Assembly (NCBI GenBank): GCA_021827225.1
Contig: JAKAXG010000042.1
Span: 1 to 13,646 of the forward strand
Source of the DNA: Actinomycetes bacterium
Lineage (GTDB): Bacteria > Actinomycetota > Acidimicrobiia > Acidimicrobiales > Palsa-688
Length of the DNA stretch: 13,646 nt
Direction: 5' to 3'
In this document: piece after piece, positions 8,001-12,911 of the stretch
Position numbering within the stretch: the stretch's first letter is position 1
Layout of the letters: the number at the start of each line of letters is the position of its first letter
Made by a program: the position numbers and the translations under genes
The notes under the pieces: generated by a model
What the model was told of the DNA's origin: nothing
What the model saw: only the letters and a program-made list of their open reading frames with translations
Database searches by the model: none

Positions 8001-8595
8001 GAGCCGCCGAGGTGACCAGGCGGTTCAACGAGTCGACGTCGGCTTCACCGGTCGCCGACGCCTCGACGGCCTCCACCAGGCGGGCGCCGTGGTGCTCGGG
8101 CACGAACCGCAACGCCTCCGGGCCGAAGGGGGAATCGACCCGGATGCCGATGTCGTCTATGTGCAGCTCCGCCTGGGGGTCGGTCGGATCGGCCAGGCGG
8201 AACGGGATCGCTTCCACCACCACCAGACCGAAGCTCTCCAGCAGCGGCAGGGTCCTCGTCAGCTCGATCCCGTCCCGGCCGAACCGGCGCAGCCGGAACG
8301 TGCACAGCTCGTCGGGCGCCGGCGCCACCAGCAGCCGGTGGGTGCGACCCATCATCGGCCGGTCGCCGGCCGGGCCGCCCACCGGCCCCTCACCAGCGTC
8401 GGGCATCTGGAGCAGGGCTGCCACCTCCGCGGCGTCGCGGGCGGCCTGGACGGGACCGGTCTGCTGGCGGTAGCCGGCGGGCAACCCCCGCAGGAAGCTG
8501 TCGAGAAGGGGGGCGGGGAGGGCTCCCGACAGGTTCCTCACCTCGTCGTCCCAGGCCGAGTCGTCCAATGGGATCACCCCGGCAGCTTCGCGCAC
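5077..8595 (-). CDS. gdh: NAD-specific glutamate dehydrogenase, large type, lacking the N-terminal ~420 residues
   Basis: Large NAD-dependent glutamate dehydrogenase (L-glutamate + NAD+ + water to 2-oxoglutarate, ammonium and NADH), cytoplasmic, usually catabolic. Signatures in order: [26 protein letters not shown] (about 350-372), the catalytic-lysine segment [13 protein letters not shown] (K near 401), [16 protein letters not shown] (about 540) in the NAD-binding domain, [15 protein letters not shown] (about 690), [13 protein letters not shown], and a long helical C-terminal region typical of the 180-kDa class. With start GTG at 8595, which has GAGAGG about 10 bases upstream, the protein has 1172 residues against roughly 1600 in Pseudomonas, Streptomyces or mycobacterial enzymes. 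The missing part is the N-terminal ACT-like region; homology begins at the linker ([10 protein letters not shown]). GTG at 8577 is the alternative start. Upstream sequence codes for an unrelated gene, so a simple missed start does not explain the length. The gene starts 26 bases after the nuclease-like gene on the same strand. Confidence 0.9.
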   Translation of the reverse strand: [1172 protein letters not shown]

Positions 8596-8621
8596 ACCGG
8601 CGGGCCCTCTCGGGGACTGGC

Positions 8622-9221
8622 TCAAATCCCCAGTTCGGGGCCGGGCGGCCGGGAGCCGAGGCCCGGCTGCAGGGCGCGGGAGAGTCGGGCCTCCCGGACC
8701 CACGCCAGATCGAAGCCGTCGCCGACCACCCGCACCGCCGACAGCGACGGGGCCCGGCCTTCGGCGGCCAGCCGGGCCAGGCCTCGACGCACCGTCCCCG
8801 CGGTGAGGCCGCTGCCCCGCCCGTAGAGGATCACGGCGTCGGCCTGCCCGGCCGCGTCGACCAACTTGTTGAACACCGACTGCGGTGAGGGAGGCCGGCC
8901 CCGGTCGGCCAGGGACATGAACGACTTGACCTCGACGCCGGCCCCGCACACGTCCAGATCCGGGCGACGACCGACCCCCGGGAGCTCCGCCAAGGACCGG
9001 ACCCGGTGACCGTCGGCGGCCAGCAACTGCGCCGCCCCGAACTCCTCGTGACTGAGACGGCGGGGCCGCTCGTCCAGGCTGCCGGCCGACCCCGGAAGAT
9101 GCCCGGCCGGGCAACCCGGCCAATCCCCGCCGGCGACGGCCGGCACCCACAGCCCGGGGCGGCCGCCGACGACGCCCGACCCTGCACCGGGCGACAGCGG
9201 ACCTGATCTGACAACGCTCAT
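8622..9221 (-). CDS. PD-(D/E)xK nuclease-like protein resembling CdiA C-terminal tRNase toxins
   Basis: Protein of 199 residues. The first 55 residues are Gly/Pro-rich and probably unstructured. The rest reads as a compact restriction-enzyme-like nuclease: a helix LSHEEFGAAQLLAADGHRV (E59/E60), then RRPDLDVCG (D88, D90), GVEVKSF (E97 and K99) and a following helix FNKLVDAAGQADAVILYG (N118, Q126). This E...D...ExK...Q order matches the tRNase domain found at the C-terminus of many contact-dependent inhibition and polymorphic toxins (CdiA_C type). No signal peptide, transport domain or PAAR/RHS repeats are attached. The ATG start overlaps the TGA of the preceding gene as ATGA, so translation is coupled. 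Family assignment is from motif recall; a housekeeping nuclease of unknown role is the alternative. A longer reading frame exists upstream but only as a shadow of the preceding gene. Confidence 0.72.
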   Translation of the reverse strand: MSVVRSGPLSPGAGSGVVGGRPGLWVPAVAGGDWPGCPAGHLPGSAGSLDERPRRLSHEEFGAAQLLAADGHRVRSLAELPGVGRRPDLDVCGAGVEVKSFMSLADRGRPPSPQSVFNKLVDAAGQADAVILYGRGSGLTAGTVRRGLARLAAEGRAPSLSAVRVVGDGFDLAWVREARLSRALQPGLGSRPPGPELGI

Positions 9222-9613
9222 GACAGTGGCGTGGTCGGCTCGCCGTCTGCGGGCACGACCGCGCTGGCCCGGTCGTCCCGGTATTGCAGGTCGTGCACCA
9301 GGAGCGCGGCGATTCCGCCTCGCTGCAGCGCCTCGGACACCACTCTCAGGAGCGCCGTCTCGGGGGCGTCGGCCGGTCGGACACCGTTGCCGACCCGGCA
9401 GGACAGCGCCCAGCGGTACCGGCCGAACATCAGCTCTCCGTCGTCGATGTAGGGGTGGGCGTGCAACTCGGCGTGTACTTCCCCCTCGTCGAGCGACCAG
9501 CGGTCCGGCACCTCGCCGGGGCGCAGCCTGAACGGGATGAGGCGGCCGATGCGCTCCACCACCGACTCGATCGGCGGATCCAGGTCGATGAAAAGGTCGA
9601 CGGACCGGGACAT
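9218..9613 (-). CDS. Small acidic protein, candidate immunity/antitoxin partner of the nuclease-like protein
   Basis: Protein of 131 residues with no family I can name. The N-terminus (MSRSVDLFIDLDPPIESVVERIGRLI) looks like a beta-alpha unit with an acidic strand. The middle (HAELHAHPYIDDGELMFGRYRWALSCRV) reads as two or three beta strands, and a helix plus strand (ALLRVVSEALQRGGIAALLVHDLQ) closes an alpha/beta domain. Composition is acidic, with no signal peptide or membrane segment. The ATG at 9613 has an excellent ribosome-binding site (GAGAGGAGA, 8 bases away), which decides the start against longer upstream readings. Its stop overlaps the nuclease-like gene's start (ATGA). A small acidic protein encoded first and coupled to a nuclease fits the layout of antitoxin-toxin or immunity-toxin pairs; this role is inferred from context only. 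Confidence 0.75.
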   Translation of the reverse strand: MSRSVDLFIDLDPPIESVVERIGRLIPFRLRPGEVPDRWSLDEGEVHAELHAHPYIDDGELMFGRYRWALSCRVGNGVRPADAPETALLRVVSEALQRGGIAALLVHDLQYRDDRASAVVPADGEPTTPLS

Positions 9614-9656
9614 TGGGTTTCTCCTCTCGCTGGGGCCGGGGCCCTCCGGATCTGCG

Positions 9657-9719
9657 GCCGGCGACACGCCGGCGATCGGGGCCGCCCCGGGGGCGAGCGA
9701 GCGGAGCTTTGCTCCTCGC
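9657..9719 (-). promoter_or_regulatory. Two tandem hairpins in the leader of the 9613-to-5077 operon
   Basis: GCCGGCG-ACA-CGCCGGC (9657-9673) is a perfect 7-base-pair stem with a 3-base loop. A second stem at 9697-9719 pairs GCGAG and GAGC with GCTC and CTCGC around a 3-base loop, with a 2-base bulge. Both lie between the likely promoter and the ribosome-binding site of the small acidic gene, so they would be in its 5' leader. Neither is followed by a T-run in the direction of that operon. They could stabilise or attenuate the message; GC-rich chance pairing is possible. Confidence 0.4.
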
Positions 9720-9723
9720 GCCA

Positions 9724-9752
9724 ATCCTGGCACGGGGGTGGGACCGTTTCAA
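9724..9752 (-). promoter_or_regulatory. Possible sigma-70-type promoter of the acidic protein/nuclease/GDH operon
   Basis: On the minus strand TTGAAA (9752-9747) is followed after exactly 17 bases by CAGGAT (9729-9724). The -35 matches the consensus at 5 of 6 positions, the -10 at only 3 of 6. It would give a leader of about 100 bases ahead of the ATG at 9613. The whole 9614-9880 gap (267 bases) is otherwise without a gene and separates divergent operons. Confidence 0.35.
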
Positions 9753-9842
9753 GGGTCAGCCCGCGACGCTCACCGGTTCGCCGCCGGGCGGGGGCGGAGA
9801 ACCACTTTTCAGCGCTTGTCAAAGCCGAACCTGGCGTGACGG

Positions 9843-9870
9843 TAAGGTTGGCCCACCATCGTCACGGAGG
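9843..9870 (+). promoter_or_regulatory. Possible -10 element and ribosome-binding site before the small ORF upstream of apbE
   Basis: TAAGGT (9843-9848) fits the actinobacterial TANNNT -10 pattern, and ACGGAGG (9864-9870) is a strong Shine-Dalgarno sequence 10 bases before a TTG codon at 9881. The nearest -35-like hexamer, TTGTCA at 9816-9821, is 21 bases away, too far for a standard promoter. The ribosome-binding site is the better supported of the two elements. Confidence 0.4.
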
Positions 9871-9880
9871 CGTGTCCGCG

Positions 9881-10108
9881 TTGACAGACCAGCTCGGCGG
9901 GGCGCGCCTGTTCCCGATCGTACCCATCAGCCGCCGCCGCTCCCCGTGGGTGACCGGTGCCGCCGTGGCAGTCGCTGGCCTCGACGCCGAGACGGCCAGC
10001 GCCATCCGGGCACCGGGTGGGGGGGCCACCTCCCCCGGGCAGCTCTGCAGGCTGACGGGGCCCTACGCGCCGGCCGTCCAGCCGGCGCACGACCGGTCGA
10101 GAGGCTGA
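9881..10108 (+). CDS. Small ORF of unknown function coupled to apbE
   Basis: Open frame of 75 residues starting at TTG 9881, chosen because ACGGAGG lies 10 bases upstream; the GTG at 9872 is in the same frame but only one base from that site. Third codon positions are strongly GC-rich, as in the true genes here. The protein contains ISRRRSP followed by a modest hydrophobic stretch WVTGAAVAVAGL and an AxA-like TASA, faintly like a twin-arginine export signal, then a Pro/Gly-rich tail with one cysteine. Its stop overlaps the candidate start of apbE, so it may act mainly as a coupling leader peptide or may be a small partner protein. I recognise no family. It could also be non-coding. Confidence 0.45.
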   Translation: MTDQLGGARLFPIVPISRRRSPWVTGAAVAVAGLDAETASAIRAPGGGATSPGQLCRLTGPYAPAVQPAHDRSRG

Positions 10109-10881
10109 CCACGGCCGGCACCGCCGCCATCCGCCGGGCCGAGCCGGTCATGGGTACCGTGGTGTCGTTCGACGTCCGACCCGGCGGGGCGGCACGGGAC
10201 CGGGTGTACCTGGCGCTGGCGGAGGCCCGGGCCGTGCTGCACCGGATCGACGCCGTGTTCAGCACCTGGAAGTCCGACAGCCCTCTGAGCCGGCTGCGGC
10301 GGGGAGAGATCGCCCTGGCGGACGCCCCGCCCGAGGTAGCCGAGGTGCTGCAGCGGTGCAGCCTGGCCCGTGACTGGTCGGGGGGCTGGTTCGACCCGTG
10401 GGCCATGCCCGGCGGCGTCGATCCCACCGGGCTGGTCAAGGGATGGGCCGCCGGCCGGGCCCTGCAGGTCGTGGTGGACGCCGGCGTCGGCGCCGCCATG
10501 GTCAGCGCCGGCGGCGACGTGGCCCTCTTCGGGGAGCCGGAACCGGGGCGGAGGTGGAGAATCGGCATCCAGAACCCCTTCGACCGGGGCAGCGTGGTGG
10601 CCGTCGCCGAACCGGCCTCGGCCATCGCCACGTCCGGCTCCTACGAACGGGGCCTCCACGTCATCGACCCCCACACCGGCCGGCCGGTGTCGGCCGTCGC
10701 CTCGGCGACGGTCACCGGACCCGACATCGACCTGGCCGACGCCCTGGCCACCGCCCTCCTCGCCGGCGGCACCGAGGCGCTCGCCCACATCCCGGCCCTC
10801 GAGGGCTACGAAGCGCTGCTGATCGGCCACGACGGCTCGTTCGAGCGGACCCCCGGCTTCCCGGAGGCCGACCGAGAGTGA
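10105..10881 (+). CDS. apbE: FAD:protein FMN transferase (ApbE family)
   Basis: Mg-dependent transferase that moves FMN from FAD onto a threonine or serine of target flavoproteins (for example NqrC/RnfG or FMN-binding reductases), normally outside the cytoplasmic membrane. Motifs: PVMGTVVSFDV at 14-24, VFSTWKSDSPLSRL at 51-64, SGGWFDPW at 92-99, VDPTGLVKGWAAGRAL (105-120, the conserved lysine), SAGGDVALFG, ATSGSYERGLHVIDPHTGRP, and DLADALATALLAGG with the metal-binding aspartate. It is about 258 residues, shorter than classic ApbE (about 330), because it lacks a signal peptide or lipobox. The start is uncertain: no ATG or GTG precedes MGT in frame, so I propose CTG 10105, which overlaps the upstream stop; ATG 10150 would begin at MGT. 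No target flavoprotein gene is seen in the window. It ends 22 bases before the convergent flavodoxin-like gene. Confidence 0.87.
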   Translation: MTTAGTAAIRRAEPVMGTVVSFDVRPGGAARDRVYLALAEARAVLHRIDAVFSTWKSDSPLSRLRRGEIALADAPPEVAEVLQRCSLARDWSGGWFDPWAMPGGVDPTGLVKGWAAGRALQVVVDAGVGAAMVSAGGDVALFGEPEPGRRWRIGIQNPFDRGSVVAVAEPASAIATSGSYERGLHVIDPHTGRPVSAVASATVTGPDIDLADALATALLAGGTEALAHIPALEGYEALLIGHDGSFERTPGFPEADRE

Positions 10882-10903
10882 CCCCCCGGCCCGGTGGCGG
10901 CGG

Positions 10904-11359
10904 TCAGTCCGGCATGAGGCCGGCGGCGACCGCCGCCGCCATCTCGCCCACCGCCGCCAGGTCCTCGCTGGCCGGCGTCCCGGTCACGACCACCGGGGCC
11001 TGCGCGGCCTTCCAGCCGAGCCCGGCGGTAATTGCGTCGACCGCGCGCAGCGCCCCGGTGGCGTCCCCACCGGCGTGCAGCCACAGCCCGTACGGTCGGC
11101 CCCGGGTCGCGGTCAGGCACGGGTAGTAGACGGTGTCGAAGAAGTGCTTGAGCGCACCGGAGATGTATCCGATGTTGACCGGGCTGCCGAGCAGATAGCC
11201 GTCCGCCTCCAACGCCTCCACCGCCGAGGTCACCAGGGCCGGCCGGGGGACCACCTCCACCCCGCTGATCAACGGATCCCGGGCCCCTTTCAGGGCGGCG
11301 GCGAGCAGAGCCTCGGTGGCGGGAGACACGGTGTGGTGCACCACCAGCAGCCGGGCCAC
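10904..11359 (-). CDS. Flavodoxin-like / NADPH-dependent FMN reductase family protein
   Basis: Small flavin-binding protein of 151 residues. It opens with strand MARLLVVHH followed by TVSPATEALL, which corresponds to the phosphate-binding loop of flavodoxins. The segment EADGYLLGSPVNIGYISGALKHFFDTVY (51-78) is typical of the NADPH-dependent FMN reductase/flavodoxin superfamily (strand, Gly-Ser-Pro turn, then a helix over the flavin). The third flavin loop is near LHAGGDATGALRAV (94-107). It is likely a cytoplasmic electron carrier or oxidoreductase binding FMN non-covalently. The GTG start has no clear ribosome-binding site and lies 9 bases after the stop of the glycosylase gene, so coupled translation is likely. 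It converges on apbE, another flavin gene; whether that pairing is meaningful is unknown. Confidence 0.82.
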   Translation of the reverse strand: MARLLVVHHTVSPATEALLAAALKGARDPLISGVEVVPRPALVTSAVEALEADGYLLGSPVNIGYISGALKHFFDTVYYPCLTATRGRPYGLWLHAGGDATGALRAVDAITAGLGWKAAQAPVVVTGTPASEDLAAVGEMAAAVAAGLMPD

Positions 11360-11368
11360 GGGCGTCGG

Positions 11369-12022
11369 TTAGCGGGTCACGGCGCTGTCGGCCGCCCCCG
11401 CGTAGATCTCGCAGGCACGCCAGCAGTACCAGGCCGCCACCGATCGGTAGGGCCGCAGATGGTCGCCGAGCGGACCGAGCTGGCGGGGGGTGGGCATCGG
11501 AACCCCCCAGGCCAGGCCGTACCCCCGCCGGACGCCCAGGTCCCCGGTCGGCCACACGTCGAGCCGGCGGAGCTGGAAGAGCAGGAACATCTGCGCCGTC
11601 CACTCACCGATGCCCCGCACGGTGGACAGCCGGGCGATGACCTCCTCGTCCGACTCCCGGGCCAGACCGCGGGGGTCGAGAACGACGGTGCCGTCCAGCA
11701 CCTTGGCCGCCAGGTCCCGCAGGGAGGCGGCCTTGTTGGCCGACAGGCCGGCGCCCCGCAGGGTCTCCGGGGGCAGGGCCAGGAGCCGCTCCGGCTCCAC
11801 GACCCCCTCCAGGGCGTCGATGAGCCGGCCGTGGATGGCGGCGGCCGCCGCCCCGGCCAGCTGCTGGTACAGGATCGACCGGACCAGCGCCGCGAAGTGG
11901 GTGTCGAACGGCTTGCGCAGGCGGATGGGGCCGGCCGCCTCGACCAGCGTGGCCACGACCGGGTCGCGCGACGCCAGCTCGGCGGCGGCCGCGGCGTGGC
12001 TGACCCGGGGCCGGGCCGTCAC
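11369..12022 (-). CDS. DNA-3-methyladenine glycosylase II-like protein (HhH-GPD family)
   Basis: Base-excision-repair glycosylase of 217 residues that removes alkylated bases from DNA. The HhH-GPD core is clear: SILYQQLAGAAAAAIHGRL (49-67) matches the first QQ helix of AlkA, LSANKAASLRDLA lies in the middle, VRGIGEWTAQMFLLF (135-149) is the helix-hairpin-helix, and LDVWPTGDLGVRRGYG supplies the expected catalytic aspartate at D161. There is no iron-sulfur cluster motif at the C-terminus and no N-terminal AlkA or Ada domain, so it belongs to the compact AlkA-like group rather than EndoIII/MutY. The GTG start at 12022 lies 39 bases after the preceding gene's stop. Position between an exported protein and a flavodoxin-like protein says little about regulation. 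Exact substrate range cannot be told. Confidence 0.9.
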   Translation of the reverse strand: MTARPRVSHAAAAAELASRDPVVATLVEAAGPIRLRKPFDTHFAALVRSILYQQLAGAAAAAIHGRLIDALEGVVEPERLLALPPETLRGAGLSANKAASLRDLAAKVLDGTVVLDPRGLARESDEEVIARLSTVRGIGEWTAQMFLLFQLRRLDVWPTGDLGVRRGYGLAWGVPMPTPRQLGPLGDHLRPYRSVAAWYCWRACEIYAGAADSAVTR

Positions 12023-12061
12023 CGGCCGGACCCGGGGAGGTGCTGGGACATGGCGCAGACC

Positions 12062-12769
12062 CTACGCCAGCTTGCCGAGGGCGGCGCTGAGCGTGGAGGT
12101 GAAGCCGCCCGGGACGGCGGCCGCCGGAGGGACGCTGTCGACCCAAAGCAGGGCCAGGACCGTCTGGCCGTCCAGCACCACGGCGACCTGCAGGCGCAGC
12201 GGCGAGCCGGAGTAGGTGAAATCACCCGACCACACCTGGTCGGCCACGCCGACCGGCGGGATGGTGCCCGGGGTGAGAGGGACGCTCACGGGGGACCCGC
12301 CGAAGGCGAAGTCGAAAGCCGGGCACGCCCCCACGGCGGCGACCACGTCCTGGTAGACCGCCCCGGCTTCGGAGCCGGGGTAGGACGCAGCCAACTCGAC
12401 GATGGTGGGTACGGCGTGCGGGTCGGGCCCGAGGAGGGCGGTGGCGGCCCGGCCGGCCTGGCGGGCCGACGGCTGCAGGCCGGCCAGGCATGGAGCCGAG
12501 TCCAGGACGGCCGCCGCCTGGCCGGCGTCGGCCCGATAGTGGCCGCCCATCTCGGCCGGCGTGATCATGCCGGAGGCCAGGGCGGCGGAGCCGGGGACCG
12601 GGCCCGAAGGCAGGGAGGTGGCCGGTGCCGAACCCGCCGCCGGCGAGGAGGCGCTCCGGCCGGCCGCGTCGGTGTGACCGGCCGGGCTCCGGTGGGTGAC
12701 GGCCCCGGCGGCGCCGGCCGCCAGCAGGGCCACGCAGGCGGCGCGCAGCCATCGATCAAGGCCCCACAT
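12062..12769 (-). CDS. Exported or membrane-anchored PknH sensor-like domain protein
   Basis: Protein of 235 residues from ATG 12769; an in-frame ATG... at 12808 would add 13 residues. Residues 8-24 are a hydrophobic signal or anchor (WLRAACVALLAAGAAGAV), followed by a Ser/Pro/Ala-rich linker to about 65. The remaining domain has two cysteines (C94 and C149) and the pattern of the extracellular sensor domain of mycobacterial PknH and related lipoproteins: two conserved Cys, a central VVELAASYPGSEAGAVYQDVVAAV-like helix, and a strand VVLDGQTVLALLWV before a terminal helix. There is no lipobox cysteine and no kinase domain. It is probably located outside the membrane; ligand unknown. The start choice rests on the hydrophobic segment position and AAGG shortly upstream. 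It is first in a likely operon with the glycosylase and flavodoxin-like genes. Confidence 0.72.
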   Translation of the reverse strand: MWGLDRWLRAACVALLAAGAAGAVTHRSPAGHTDAAGRSASSPAAGSAPATSLPSGPVPGSAALASGMITPAEMGGHYRADAGQAAAVLDSAPCLAGLQPSARQAGRAATALLGPDPHAVPTIVELAASYPGSEAGAVYQDVVAAVGACPAFDFAFGGSPVSVPLTPGTIPPVGVADQVWSGDFTYSGSPLRLQVAVVLDGQTVLALLWVDSVPPAAAVPGGFTSTLSAALGKLA

Positions 12770-12911
12770 GGCGCCTTGACGGTAGCGGGGCGGGTACCCG
12801 GCCGGCACGCGTTACCTCTCGACCCCCCGTAGGGTCATACCTGGGTGAATCCCCCGAACGGCCCCACGGTGGGTAGTTCATCGTCGTCACGCCCCCTAGA
12901 GACGAGGTCCC
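12770..12911. promoter_or_regulatory. Divergent promoter region between the PknH-like gene and the desaturase gene
   Basis: This 142-base gap must carry both promoters. On the plus strand TTACCT (12812-12817) and CATACC (12836-12841) are spaced by 18 bases, a weak match to a sigma-70-type promoter. On the minus strand TACCGT (12784-12779) fits TANNNT and ends 9 bases before the ATG at 12769, which would allow leaderless translation. No operator-like palindrome stands out. Confidence 0.3.

Noticed and set aside
5875..8826. Very long plus-strand open frame (983 codons) opposite the glutamate dehydrogenase
   Set aside because: It is antisense to a gene with clear family motifs, its composition is Gly/Val/His/Gln-rich without recognisable domains, and long antisense frames are expected in such GC-rich DNA.
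8596..9150. Upstream extension of the glutamate dehydrogenase frame to 9150
   Set aside because: The added 185 residues are Arg/Gly/Pro-rich, do not resemble the dehydrogenase N-terminus, and overlap the nuclease-like gene in another frame.
9222..9752. Longer start for the nuclease-like gene (frame open to 9752)
   Set aside because: The extension is Arg/Pro-rich shadow sequence of the preceding small acidic gene; the ATG at 9221 overlapping its stop is the natural start.
9817..9822. Perfect TTGACA on the minus strand
   Set aside because: No acceptable -10 hexamer lies 15-19 bases downstream on that strand, so I do not call it a promoter.
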